Positions 24,221 through 36,522 of a stretch of 64,000 bases of DNA are shown here, in pieces (positions within the stretch are counted from its first letter, which is position 1; the number at the start of each line of letters is the position of its first letter). Both the position numbers and the translations under genes were made by a program. Source of the DNA: Hemileia vastatrix (Eukaryota; Basidiomycota; Pucciniomycetes; Pucciniales; Zaghouaniaceae); contig JASXTE010000001.1 of NCBI GenBank assembly GCA_030280995.1, positions 16,494,606-16,558,605 on the forward strand, given 5' to 3'. The notes below the pieces were generated by a model. It saw nothing but the letters and a program-made list of their open reading frames with translations. It was not told the origin of the DNA and did not search any database.

Positions 24221-25358
24221 TGTCAGCCAGGCTATTCCAGGAGTCCAGTAAATGATATATAACTTATAAAACCTTAAAAAGTGGGTAAGAATTGTATTTA
24301 ATGAATATAACTTAATATTTTATTGCATAATGAAATTATATAAGTATTTTATTATATACAAGTGTTACATTAAATTTATTGGTTATATAAATTTTTATAT
24401 ACAGTTAAATTGAACATAATATAATATATTCTACAAATAATGGCGCATTTTTATGTATTTAATAATTATAAATTTATATTTAATTAATTGAAAAACATAT
24501 ATTATAATTATAAGTGTAAAATTGACTTATAATATATTTAAATTAATTACTTAAATTTATATATTAAATAATACCTCTCATATAATACTAAACAATAATT
24601 AATGACGCTTCTTTTGACCCTTAATTGTGTTAGAAAAAACAAATAAATTAATTTATACTAAATTGAGATTAATTACATGTTTTGTTGCGTCAAAGTATTT
24701 TTTGTTTCACTTAAAATATCCTTTAATCAGACTGTACCATCTGTTTGGAATTATTTTTCTCATAGTTCCTATGTTCCAATCTTGTTTAGTTATTCACTAT
24801 TTTCACTTACTGATTTGGGAATTAATGACAGGAAAATTGGATTCTTAATTGGGGTTTTAATTAATTGTTTCATGATTTTCTCTATATTGTTATGTTTCAT
24901 TTACTCTTTGATATATTTGTTTTATTCTATTCTAATCATTGTATTTACAAATATAGTAGCGCTTCAGAGGACCCATTGCCTATAAAAGGGCCTTGGATAA
25001 TCCCCTGTAGCCGGATCACTTATTAAACACTCAACAAATTAAAATAACTATTTTATTACGTTTATAATTTTTATTTAGTAATACAATTCTACTTAAAAGT
25101 CTATATAACAAATCAGGGGTTGCTTTAAGTCTGATAGTAATTAAAAGTGTTTGCCACGCAGAACCCTTACATTAAATAATATTATTATTAACAAATTCTA
25201 AGTTTTTGTCATCTCTCAAAGTTGCTCGCCGTTGTTTTTCCCTCTTAAATAAATTAAATATATTATTACAAATTATTTCTTTTATTTTCCCTTGTCATCC
25301 TCCTTCTCTCCTCCTTTTCCTCCTATTTTTCTTACCTCTTCTAGACGACTGACCGACA
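24221..25358 (+). repeat. Solo LTR (subfamily II) nested in CACTA-like copy 2
   Basis: 1138 bp, begins TGTCAGCCAGGCTATTCC and ends GACTGACCGACA. A perfect 5-bp target duplication TATAA flanks it (24216-24220, 25359-25363). TATA box TATAAAAG lies at 24981-24988. Related copies: 33676-34885 and 50285-51573. The 102-residue open frame at 24677-24985 is hydrophobic noise within the LTR. Confidence 0.9.
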
Positions 25359-26103
25359 TATAATCTAATTCTTCAATTTTTATTTATTTGGAGAACAGAG
25401 AAATTAGGGTGCTTCATCATTTCCATCTTTTGAAAATAAAATCTTACTGCATTTAATTTTTATAATTTTGTGTCTTTTATACAGAACTTTAGAATATAAT
25501 ATTGAACAAGAACTATGGCTTAATTTTTTAGTTATATAATTAATTTTTATAAAAAAAATATATTGCATAAGCTTAAAATTCTAAAAAAAAATTGAGAATA
25601 ATCCAGTTTACATGGTCTCTATAAAAAAAATGAAAGATTTGTATTATGAAAAAATGGATTTTTTCTACATTAAGAAGTCATGAAATTTTTTTTAAAATTT
25701 TTTAAAAATATGTAGTATATTTCTTAGAATGGCTAAAATTTATACTTAAGAAAAAAGAATGTAATTTAATGTATTTTTATTCTTAAATTTTCATTCAAAA
25801 AGATCATCTGATTACATTTCATCAAAAAGTATTTTTTATTGAGAAGATTTCAAAAGCATTTATATTCATCTTTCCATTCAGATTTGAGTAATTTCTCATA
25901 ATGCTTTCAATAAAAAATCACCCATTTTTTGTGAATATTTCAAGCTTATTTCATGAAGATTTCAGTCTGAGTTCCACCTGAGTTCCATCTGACTTCAAGT
26001 TGAGGACTTTCTAGCAAGTCCCCCCAAATATTGTGTGGTGTATGATGTCATCAATATAAACTAAAAGCTATCCTTCAACCATTTCCTGATGAAAAACACT
26101 ATC

Positions 26104-26897
26104 TGTCAGCCAGGATACTAGACTTATTCAGTAAAATAATTAATTATCTTACTGAGATGAAGCCACACCTTTTTAATCCTATTAATAATTAATCATTCAT
26201 TGCTTAATTATGTATTACTCACAATAAACTAGCTAAGTACATTAAGTAATTTTAATAATTAATAAAAATAAATGTCCCATACATTTTTACTCACTAACAC
26301 CGTGCTCAATAATACAGTTGAGAAAGGAATAAAAATAGTATTAAAAATATCTATAAAAAAATTCAAATTCCTTTATTAAGAAATCTAAATTTCCGTTAAA
26401 ACAACATTTTAAATCAAATGTTTTATACTAAGTGTGACACACTAAGGGAACTCGAGTTTTATTTCAAATAAAAATGATACCTTTTATTGACACACCATTT
26501 AGTATATCTTTTTATATTTCACATACTCTCTTTATTTAGTTTTTTCCTCTCACACCCTTTTATTAGGTGGCTTTAACTCCATGGTTTTATCTCTCACATT
26601 TTGCCTATAAAAGGCCCTTCATTTTTGTACTTTTTGTGTCATTCCATTACTTACTTATTAAAAAATTTACTACACTTAAAATATTTGTTACTATTTCTTA
26701 TTGTTTTAGTATTTACAAATACGTGATTCTAACTCATTAATTATAATAATATTTATAAATTTTCTACCTCTTATATTTGAGTAAAACCAATAAAAGATAG
26801 AAGTAAGTACCCTAAACTTTGAGAATCCAAAAAATCCCCTTGTTACCGCCGTTGGACCGCCGTTAAAGACCTTCTAGACATAAAAGACCCCTTGACA
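26104..26897 (+). repeat. 5' LTR of element C (subfamily I, 0.79 kb)
   Basis: Begins TGTCAGCCAGGATACTAGAC and ends CCCCTTGACA, giving TGTCA/TGACA terminal inverted repeats. TATA box TATAAAAG at 26606-26613. Similar along its length to 8446-9266. It is inserted in the RT region of element D (flank CTATC at 26099-26103). No matching duplication is found at the right end of C. Confidence 0.82.
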
Positions 26898-27701
26898 ACT
26901 GAGGCCCTTTCCGAATAGTTGACGGCACATCAATATCTTGAAGCCAACGACCGAGGGACCATCAACAACGAGGTGCCAATAAGGACAAGTATACGACAAA
27001 GACGACAAACGTCATCAGCCATGTGACTTAATTTTTGCTGCAACTGGGAATTGGAAAGCGCTCCAAAAATTAAGCTTATATATTGGCAATAGGCATATAT
27101 ATTTGTGGGTCACTTTGCACTTTTCATAGTTTACTTATTTCTTTTTACTCAGCACTCTATAAGTGGCATTAATTTGCTTATTTTACAGGGGGAGGTGTCT
27201 GGTAAATTAGAATTTTTATTTTCCTAGTTGACCAAGATAGAACTATACTGTTCTTAGTCCTAGAAGTCATATAAATTTTTTTATTATTATATTATATTTT
27301 TTTTTCAGTTGACTTTGTCCTGATAAATTAAAATAATATTATGGTTCCAGTTGAAAAATTGTCCTGACAATAAAATATTAAAAATTAATAAAAATTAATT
27401 ATATTAAAATTATTTCAGTTGGAATTAAGTCCTGGTAATTAAATATCCTTCAGTTGATTTTAATCCTGATAATTATCAAAATTTAATTTGTTGATTAAAA
27501 ATTAATTTTCTTCAGTTAATTTCTTTAATCCTGGTTATAAAATTATTTTGAAATAATAAAAATTGTGATTATTATTTCAGTTGATTTTTATCCTGAAGAT
27601 TTTTTAAATTTTATTTATATTTATTTTTCTTTTAATAAAAGCAAAAATAAAACTAATACATCTTAATATTTCCTTCCCTCAGTTCAGGTTAAATTTAAAA
27701 A
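26898..27701 (+). repeat. 5' leader of element C
   Basis: The first about 280 nt is noticeably more GC-rich than its surroundings and would contain the primer-binding site; I do not recognise the tRNA match. From about 27220 to 27690 the CAGTTGA ... TCCTG motif recurs about seven times, as in element A. An A/T-rich stretch then leads to the gag ATG at 27702. Confidence 0.6.
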
Positions 27702-30700
27702 ATGACTGATCAAGGTGTTTCTGCTACCCGTGAAGAGGAATTGGATCTGATTGATTATGCTGAAGCTACTTCTGTGAGTTCTCCCTTGACTACAAAATTG
27801 GCTCAAATTAATCAATCATTGGACCAATCAGGATGTGGAAATGGAGGAAGTTGAAATACTAGTGGAGACAAATGCTCAAGAACAAAAGCCTTCCATCAAC
27901 CCCCTAGAAGGACTTCCAAAAGGCTTCCAAATAAAAAAGATGCTTTTACCTCAGCAAGTAAAGAATCTCTCCACCCACATAAAGGAACTGAGGATAGAGA
28001 ACTTAAGACTGAGAGCAAGAACAGACTCACTAGAAGAAAAGGTAAGAAAAATAGATGCCTTTCTTCAAGAGAAGAGGAGACCTCCTCCCCCCAGGGATCT
28101 TCCACAATTGGCTCCCCAGAAACCAGAAAAGGTGGAAGTATCAAAGTGGCAGTGCAATTGGTTAAGCACCCAGTGGGATTATCTGTCTCAACATCAGCAG
28201 CCTCAAATGCCTCAGGCAGGTCCGTCAAGACCCAGTCAATTCAACCCCGCACATCCTCACCCTTATCAAGGAGGCAGAAAAAGAAAAAAAAAATCTTCAG
28301 ATATTTCCCAAGCCTTGGTAATCCCCTCTATTGAATCTAAGGTACCATTTCTTGTTGCTGATTCAGTTCCTTCAGGTAATTCTGGAAAAGGAGATGAAAC
28401 TGTGAGAGCAGTAGAGGCTGATAAGAGTAGACAAATCACTCAATATTCTAATGTATCAAATCCTTTAGTTTTAATTGCTACTTCAATGATAAATCATGAT
28501 ATGGCTATTATTGATGAAACACTTGAGCCTGAGTTTTATGAGAATCTGGAAAGTTACTCTGTTTCTTTATTGAGAGACACTCCAGATTCAGCAAAAATTA
28601 ATGATGAATATTTGAGGGATATTATTGATAAACAAAATCATATAATAAACAACATGCAATTGACTCAGAAATATAATATTTTTTTAACTGAACAGGGTTA
28701 TCAAGCATTGAGGAGTGAGTTACAGATAGTTTCTGATGATTTGTTTCATTACAAAGTAACTTGTGAAAAGAAAGTTGCTTTATGGCAAAATATCAAAAAT
28801 GATTTGTCTAAACTACAAGATACTGTGTCTATCTGTTGCCAGGAGCTAGAGGTAGATAAGATGAACCTGAAAAGATTGAGTGATCATTATTCATCTTTTC
28901 AAAATAAAACCCAGTTATCTTTTGCAACAATCAATGAGAGTTATTATAGTCTTCCAAGAGTGAAAACCAGACTAACAACCATTGAAGAGAAATTTAATTC
29001 ATTGTTTAATGATCAAAAATATTCTGACACTTCTTTGAAGGAACATATGGTACAGGATGCTCCAAATTTACTTGTTTCTAGTTCATCTAAAGTAAAATTA
29101 GATTCATAAATGCCTGTTGATACCACTGAGTTTCCATCAAAAATTGATCATGCACCAGGATCTTCAACAGAAGGATTAAACAATGAGATTACTGCACAAT
29201 TGGTGAATTTACCGCTGCTTCTTACTCCAAAACAAGCTAATAATAAGGAGAATCTTTCAAATTTAAAGCATTGGCCAAAACTTGACCAGTATCCAACATT
29301 TGATGGTGATTCTTCTTCTGATTGGCAGAAATTCATTTGCAGAATTGATAACTTGAAAAACTCTTACAAACTCCCAGATGAGGAAATTGTGTCTAAGTTA
29401 ATTTCTTTGTTTACCAATGTAGCCCTAATGTGGTATGAATTTGTTCTCTTGGATAGGAATGACTACTCATTGGAAGATTGGAATAAATTGATTAAAGCAC
29501 AATTTGGTGGCTCCAAGTTTAGGATGGCTCAACAAAGGCAGTATGAGGAAACTAGATATAGCTCTTCTACTGATAAAAATATTGATTTCTTAATGAATTT
29601 TGTAAACCTCTTGAGGGCAATGGACCCAAATATGGAGTTTGAGTTATGGAAGGACAGGATCCTTTATAAATTACCAATGTCTTTGAGAGACTTGATAGTG
29701 GCTAGGACTGAGTTCTCCAGAGAATCTTCTTCCTTCATCAATACTTGTAATGAGATCCTTCTAAACAACAAGTATGATGCCAGAAGATTCATTCCTAGAA
29801 CCTCTTTGGAGAAACCCTCCACTTACCAACAGAAACCTCTGGAAAAGTTTGGTAAACCTTCTGTCCCTGTTTCACCTAAAGAGTATGCAACAAACACTTT
29901 CTTCAAGTGCAACAAGCCTTGGAAGAAAGGCCATGTTTGTGACAAGAAGATAAATCTTGTTGAACAAACTGAGGAGCACGCTGATGACACAATAGCACTG
30001 GATGATAATTCAAGTGATTTTGCCAGAAATATTTCATATGAATCTCAACAAGAAATCTTGATTCTGGAAGAAGATATTCATTATTTAAATACTATTGATA
30101 TTGATAATAATGGTTTATCTACAGTTGAGGATGCTGAGATTATAAAGAAAATTGAGGATATCTCAATTGTTATTGCCCCACTCAAGGCACCAGTATTGAT
30201 CAATGGAACCAGCATTGAAGTTGTTCTGGATTCTGGAGCTGGAGGAAGTGTAGTATCTGAAAAAGCACTTGCTTCAGTGGATCAAGACTATAAATCAAAA
30301 CTTATGCCTATCCTTTCTCAAAATTGGAGAGGTTATGGCTCTGTTTTGTCCCCCATTGGTAAATACAAAGCCACAGTGTTTTTTTAATATAACCATGGTT
30401 TTGTAAGAGCTATTTATGATTTTGTTGTCATGAAAAATGATAACTTAAGCAGTTGTTTTATTATAAGAAATAATATTTCAACCAAGTATGGCATAAAATT
30501 GGATCCTTCAAACCAATGTTTCACAATGGGGATGAATGGGAAGAGAAAATTTAAGATTTCCTCCCCCAAAAAATTATTAAAACCAGAATTGAACACATGT
30601 AATTCTGTGGTTCAATATAAAGGAAGATCTACAAAAGAAATGCTTGCCCTTATGTCTGAAATTGACAATGCTTCTTTTGGAGAACAACTTTCTGGTGAGG

Positions 30701-33631
30701 ATAAGGATTCCATCATTAAATTGATAAAATCTTTTTCTATGGCCTTTACTCATGGGTCACATGAACTAGGATTAGTTAAAGAAGAAATGAAACTTTCATT
30801 TTCTTGTCCATTAAATGATGTACCACCTAGTTTAAAGAAAAAGCCTTATCCTGCTTCTCCCACAAAGAGAAAAGATATTGAACACAATATCTCTACCATT
30901 TTAAAAATGAATATTATTGAAAAGGTTGTTGAAACACCTAAATATTGTGTTATCTCACCCGTCCTAATTTCTTATGAGAAAGATAAAGACAGGTTATGTG
31001 GTGATTATAGAGCATTAAATACTTATACTGTTGATGATATCTATTCTTTACCTAGAATTAGCTCTATACATGCTACCCTAAAAGGTGCTAAATATATCAG
31101 CTGTCTGGATGGTAACTAGGGATATCACCAGGTACCTGTTGAGAAGAATTCCAAGAATTTTCTGTTGATTGCTACTCATATGGGTATTTATAAGTATGTT
31201 AGGATGCCATTTGGCCCTAAAAATGCCCCTTAAATTTTTCAAAAAGCTATGGATAACACATTCCATCAAGAGATAATTGAAGGATGGCTGATGGTTTATA
31301 TTGATGATATCATTATATTCTCAAAAACATTTGAGGACCATCTTAACCACCTGTGTAAACTGTTTCATAAGATGGATGAAATAAATATGACACTTGCTTT
31401 GAAGAAATGTAAATTTGGTTTTCATTCTTTAAAAGTACTTTATGATGTTGTTTCAGGGTTACAAATATGTGTTGACCAAAACAAAGTGGCAGCCATACAG
31501 CAGGTGAAGGGTCCTACCACAGTTAGAGAGCTCCAGAGTTTTTTGGGAATGTGTGGATACTATAGACAGTATATTAGAAATTGCCAAGTCATAGCTTTTC
31601 CCCTTACCCAATCAACTAGAAAGGATGTTGCTTTTGTCTGGAATAGTGAAAGACAGAGAGCTTTTGACACTATGAAACGCTGTTTGATGTCAGCACCAAT
31701 TCTTGCTTTACCTGACTTTAATCAACCATTTGTTTTGTACACTGATGCCAGTTTTATTGGTCTTGGTTCTGCCCTACATCAAAAACAAGTGATGAATGAT
31801 AAAGTATCAGAAGTAGTAATTTGTTACATTTCATGAACCTTGAGAAATATTGAATTGAAACATGGTGCCACTCAGCTTGAATGTTTAGCCATAGTGTGGG
31901 CTCTAGAAAAGCTACATTATTACCTAGATGACCATAAATTTGAACTTGCCACTGACTGCAGTTCAGTTAAATCCCTTTTAAACTTGAAAACACCTAACAG
32001 ACATATGTTCAGATGGAAGTTAGCTGTTCAGGAATACAGAGGGAGAATGAAAATTAGTCATAGGGCTGGTATTTCTCACTCAAATGTGGATATGTTTTCA
32101 AGGTTACCTTTACCAAATGATGACTCTAATCCTGCTTATGATCCTGAGGATGAAATTATTCATATCCATGGGATATATGTGGTTGATATGGAGGAAGAGC
32201 TATTACAGCTTATTCTGGATTCATATGTTAAGGACACTGACTTGAAAAGGTTATGCACCATATCAAATGATCCAAGGAATGCTTCAATACAAGCATTAAT
32301 TAAAACCCTTACACCAAAGTAGCAAAAGGCTTTGGAAAAAGGTAAATTTTCAATTGATGAAGGATACCTATATTATAGAAGAAAGTTGAGTAATGTCATT
32401 GTTATTCCTCCTTCTATGAATGAAATCATCTCGAAAATCTGTCTTGATGACATATTAGCTGGACATTTTGATCTTGAAAAAACAATCATCAAAATTAAAA
32501 ACACTGCTTGGTGGGTTAATATGTCTGAAGACACCAAATCATATGTTGAATCTTGTGATTATTTCCAAAAATCAAAAAGATTGCCTGGTAAGAGAGCTGT
32601 ATTAATGCAACATATTGAACCTTCTGATGCACCATGGCAGATAATAAACATGGATTTTGTAACAGGATTACCCATTTCTGGAAAAGACAGTTATAACTCT
32701 TGTTGGGTAATAGTAGATAGATTCACAAAAATGTGCAAATTTATTCCTACCTACAAAGATGTCTCCACAAAAGAATTAGCTTTCTTATGGTGGTCTTACA
32801 TGTTTAATATTATTGGATTCCCAAAAGCCATTATCTCTGATAGAGATCCAAAATTTACTTCTGAGTTTTGGACCTCTTTAATGGATATTTGTGGCTGTGA
32901 GTTAAAGTTATCTACAGCTCATCATCCTCAGATGGATGGTCTATCTGAAAGAATGATTAAAACTCTGAAAGATATGATTAGAAGGTATTGTGCCTTTGGA
33001 TTAGAATATAAAGATAAAGACAGATTTACTCATGACTGGGTCACTCTATTGCCTGGTCTTGAATTTGCATATAATAGCACTGTTCATTCTGTCACTGAGA
33101 AAAAAGCCTTTTGAGCTTTAGTTAGGTTATGTCCCAAACACTCCTGCTCAGATTCTCAATAATAAATTACCTAAGTTGGAACTACATCCTGGTGTAAAAT
33201 CTTTTATGCAAATGCAACAGCTATGCAGAAAACATGCTCAAAGCTGTATTAATAAAGCATTTGAATATGAAAAGAAAAGATGGGATAAATTCCATAAGGA
33301 ATACACATTTAAAAAGGGTGATGAAGTGTTGATATCTACTGTCAATTTCAATTTAAAAGGTAACAACAAATTAAAAGATCCTTTTGTAGGACCATTTGTT
33401 GTTAAAGGAATGGTTGGTGATAATGCAGTAGAATTTGTATTGTATTCTCCATATGATAGAAAACATCCTGTTTTTCTCATTTCTTTTCTTAAACCTTATA
33501 CTTCCAACAGTGACTTATTTCCCAAAAGAAGGGGAAGACCTAAGAAAAACCCTCAGGAAGTCACAGAAACTGCAGAAATTGATAAAATTCTCAATGATAG
33601 AATTATCACTTCTGAAAGAGGTATTGAATAA
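27702..33631 (+). pseudogene. gag-pol of element C, best-preserved copy of the A/B/D group
   Basis: One long frame (frame of 27832) spans gag to integrase. It is broken only by TAA 29107, TAA 30385, TAG 31117, TAA 31231, TGA 31834 and TAG 32320, and by a one-base insertion in an A-run near 33100. ATG 27702 joins this frame if 27774-27831 is spliced. Gag spans to about 30050 with a damaged zinc knuckle (FFKCNKPWKKGHVC, first Cys is Phe). Protease has DSGAGGS near 30229. RT has YIDDIIIF near 31288. RNase H is at about 31740-32080. Integrase has DFVTG, SDRDPKF and LSERMIK, but CDYF in place of CDSC. The GPF module lies near 33389. The chromodomain is lost: the frame stops at 33631 just after its first residues, where A and B continue about 30 codons. 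Confidence 0.9.
27774..27831 (+). other. 58-nt intron-like segment in gag of element C
   Basis: Same position (after codon 24), same length and same consequence as 592-649: donor GTGAGT, acceptor CAG. The first frame would stop at TGA about 27850 if it is not removed. Removal joins MTDQ...EATS to DVEMEEVEI. Confidence 0.55.
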
Positions 33632-33675
33632 AAAAATCTTAGCATTTTTTTATTGTTTTTTTTAGAGTGAGGGAG

Positions 33676-34885
33676 TGTCAGCCAGGCTATCTCAGGAGTC
33701 CAGTAATTTTTACAATAAATTACTTTAATCATATACAGGAATAACTTTATGTAATTATAAAAAATTATTTAAATAAAATTTTAAATATTTTATGAATAAA
33801 TAAAATAATTGTTATACTTAATTTTATTATTAAATAAATTTTATTACATAAACAAATATAATATTCTATAATATCATGGCGTAACTTGTATGTATAAATA
33901 AATTATTCAAAATTATATTATAAGTGTAAATTTAACTTACACTGTAGTTACAATTTTAATAATAACATTTATATAAACTAAGTACAACTCATCATATAAT
34001 AATATCCATAAATATTTGGCGCTTCCTTGACTCTTAATTGTATCACAAAAATTACTAACTCAATTAAAAGTTTTTTATTTAATACGATTAAATATAATTT
34101 CTCATGTTAAATAAGTTCCTTATTAAATTAATTAATTGTTTCAATTAATTTAATCATTAAATTACTTGGAATAGTTAAAATAATTAAATTACCTTTACTT
34201 ATACTGATTTAAGATTATTTAAAAATGTAAAAATAATTCCTTTTATTTTAATTATACTTTTTTTAGCTATTTTTATTCCCTCTTTAGAATTCTTTCTCAT
34301 AATTCTCATATTCCATGTTCACGTAGTTATTTTCTATATTAGTTCTATTCTTTTTTAGAATTTCTGATGGGAAAAGATACTTGTTTAATCACGGGTTTAT
34401 TTTTTTATTGTTTTTAATTAATTTCTTTTAATTATTTCTTTCACTTTATTTTACCTTTTTGTAATTACATTTGGAACGCTCTAGAAAGTCCTCTTGCCTA
34501 TAAAAGAGCTTTAGAAACCTCTCTGGTAGATCATCACTTACTATACACTCACTTAACATATTTTAAATATATCTCTTTTATTTATTATTTTTATTAGTTC
34601 AATATATCTAATTTAAATACTACATAAATAACTATAGGTTGCTTTAAGATTTATAATACTATCATTGACTGTTGCGCATTGAACATTAACTATTAATTTT
34701 AATATATTACAATTAAAATAAAGTTTTACAACTTTGTCTACTCTCTCAAAACTCTCTTGCTGTCCTCTCTTCTCAACTACAAATATCTTATTTTTATTAC
34801 TCATAATTATAATATATTGTAGTTTTCCCCTCCTCTTGTCCTTTTCCTTTTCATTTCCTCCATCCTTCTAGACACCCGGCCGATA
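33676..34885 (+). repeat. 3' LTR of element C (subfamily II, 1.21 kb)
   Basis: Follows polypurine tract AGAGTGAGGGAG (33664-33675) and begins TGTCAGCCAGGCTATCTC. It ends GGCCGATA (expected GACA). TATA box TATAAAAG at 34499-34506. It belongs with the solo LTRs at 24221 and 50285, not with the 5' LTR of the same element. Confidence 0.78.
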
Positions 34886-35357
34886 GAGAGAAAAAGAATA
34901 TTCCAGAAGGAGTATTTTCAAATAACAAAGTGGTTCTAAAAAGAAGGCATCAAAAAGATGTATTTTAAAGATGTATTTACAGAGTATGTCAGAAATACAT
35001 CAATTTATTTAATGTTTACTGTAGAAGTCAAGTCTAAATTAGGAAATGTGAATTTTTTTTTGTATATATTTATTTTTATTTGAATATTAACATTTGATTT
35101 CAATTTAAAATCTAATTTTTTTTTTTAATATAAAATTTTATTTCTTCTAATCTAACCTGTCAAATGAGCACGGTGTTAGAGAAAAAAAATATAAGGGACA
35201 TTTTATATTTAATTTTACCATTCTGTAATTAGTTAATTTATTACAGGTAATTTTAATGTAACTAATTTAATTAAATAATTAAAATAATAAGGTGTGGCAT
35301 TGTGCAGTAAATAATTAATGATTTCACTGGGTAAGTCTAACAGCCTGGCTGACAATA
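34886..35357 (-). repeat. Partial LTR (subfamily I), minus strand
   Basis: Reading leftwards from 35357 it begins TGTCAGCCAGGCTGTTAGAC and follows the 3' LTR of element A for about 470 nt. It includes the CACCGTGCTCA stretch (complement near 35168-35178). It is truncated at 34885 by the end of element C. Confidence 0.75.
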
Positions 35358-36077
35358 TTCCATTATAACATCATATATACATGCTTATATCCACCTTTTA
35401 TAGGCATCATGTACTTCAATTTAAGTTGTAATAAGTTAGGGTAATATTAAGAACCTTAAATATAAGGCTTCATAGATTTTAAGTAGACCTAAAGCTGTTA
35501 TTTTTCATTTTTTTTTTTTTTTGATGTAAAAAAACAAGACATGCACTGTAAACCACTTAAAAGTTGATTCTATGCACTATAAATTGAATAATACTAAAAA
35601 AAAAAAAAAGTGCTTTGACAGATCAATTTTGTCTTCATTAGAGCTATGGATTTGGCTAGATAGATGCATAAGAATAATACTTTTTTCAAATTGGGTGGTT
35701 TCTTATGTTAGAAAACGGTGAGAGCTTCATTTTGAGCAACATTATCTTCTTCACACTATAATTACCCCCACATTCTACACCCCATATGGGCAAACACACA
35801 CTAAAATAAACAACAGACACATATTTAATGTCCTACTTTAATTATAAGTGCATTGACCTTGTCATATGCACTCATTTCATTGATTATTTACAAACTTGGT
35901 GTCAAAAAAAAAAAAAAAAAAAAAAAAAATTCACTACCCTGCTTAAATTGGCCTAAATTAGTCAAAGATTTATCCATGTAAGCATCTGCCCAGGACTGCA
36001 TTTTTAGCAACCCCACATCTCATGATGTCCATTTATTTTTATTTTTATTTTTTATTTTATTTTATTTTTTTTTATTT

Positions 36078-36110
<33 letters not shown>

Positions 36111-36459
36111 TTTTTATTTTTTTTTTATTTTTTTTTTTTTTTTGCATTTCTCAGTGGTTTCATAGCCCATTTTTGGTCATTTTTTTGGAAGGGGATTTCA
36201 CATAATCATTTGGATTAATTAGCCCCCTCATTTCTACTGTTGATCCCCCTTCATATTGTGTTATAGTTAGTGCTATTCTTTCTTTTTTTTAGTCTTTTAT
36301 TTTAAAATGTTACATGCATATACTCTTTTTGTTTACTTATTCTTTTATTTTGATGGATTATCCTTATTACTTCATCATTTTGGTGGGAGATATCATTCTA
36401 ATTATGTTATTGGTCTTTCTTTATGTTGATGGACAGGTGTATTAGCTAAAATGAGGAGA

Positions 36460-36462
<3 letters not shown>
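35358..36462 (+). repeat. Partial LTR (subfamily III), plus strand
   Basis: Matches the reverse complement of the element D LTR, including ACCTTAAATATAAGGC (35455-35470), the CCCACATCTCAT block (near 36012) and GGACAGGTGTATTAGC (36431-36446). The start is replaced by the LTR ending at 35357 and the end runs into a CA repeat. It contains an A-run (35907-35929) and T-rich low-complexity sequence (36035-36145). No gene seen. Confidence 0.7.

Positions 36463-36521
<59 letters not shown>
36463..36521. repeat. (CA)n microsatellite
   Basis: About 29 uninterrupted CA units at the junction between an LTR fragment and a dispersed repeat. Confidence 0.97.

Positions 36522-36522
<1 letters not shown>

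Larger units (their letters stand above)
20292..26040. mobile_element. CACTA-like DNA transposon copy 2 (longest, about 4.6 kb without the nested LTR)
   Basis: Left terminus CACCATTCAATATGG (20292) and right terminus ATATTGTGTGGTG (ending 26040) are inverted repeats. The flanks TAC (20289-20291) and TAT (26041-26043) fit a 3-bp target duplication with one change. Both ends carry the GACTTGCTAGCAAGTC-type palindrome (20313-20328 exact; right end 26004-26019 with one change). The right end has repeated GAGTTCCA(T/C)CTGA subterminal motifs. It sits in the RT active site of element D. The interior is very AT-rich, with no open frame above about 130 aa and no recognisable transposase. It holds a hairpin/strand-switch region (21130-21902) and a nested solo LTR (24221-25358). 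Confidence 0.72.
16560..26103 (-). pseudogene. pol of gypsy element D, split by two nested insertions
   Basis: Read right to left. RT is 26103-26041 (FHQEMVEG then YIDD), interrupted by the DNA transposon 20292-26040. It resumes at 20291 with VFSKT and runs to about 19930. Removing the insertion restores YIDDIIVFSKT exactly. RNase H is 19858-19484. Integrase is about 19230-18660, with DFVTG, SDRDPKF and GLAERVIQTL present, then the solo LTR 17476-18655. It continues 17470-16923 (GPF motif near 17020) and ends in a chromodomain-like segment near 16840-16690 (KEKGTEYLLRF). Several stops are present. Gag, protease and the 5' LTR are absent: element C's 5' LTR abuts at 26104. Confidence 0.85.

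Noticed and set aside
24627..24985. Hydrophobic frames that look like membrane proteins
   Set aside because: They are located within a solo LTR just upstream of its TATA box and consist of T-rich sequence giving Phe/Leu/Ile.
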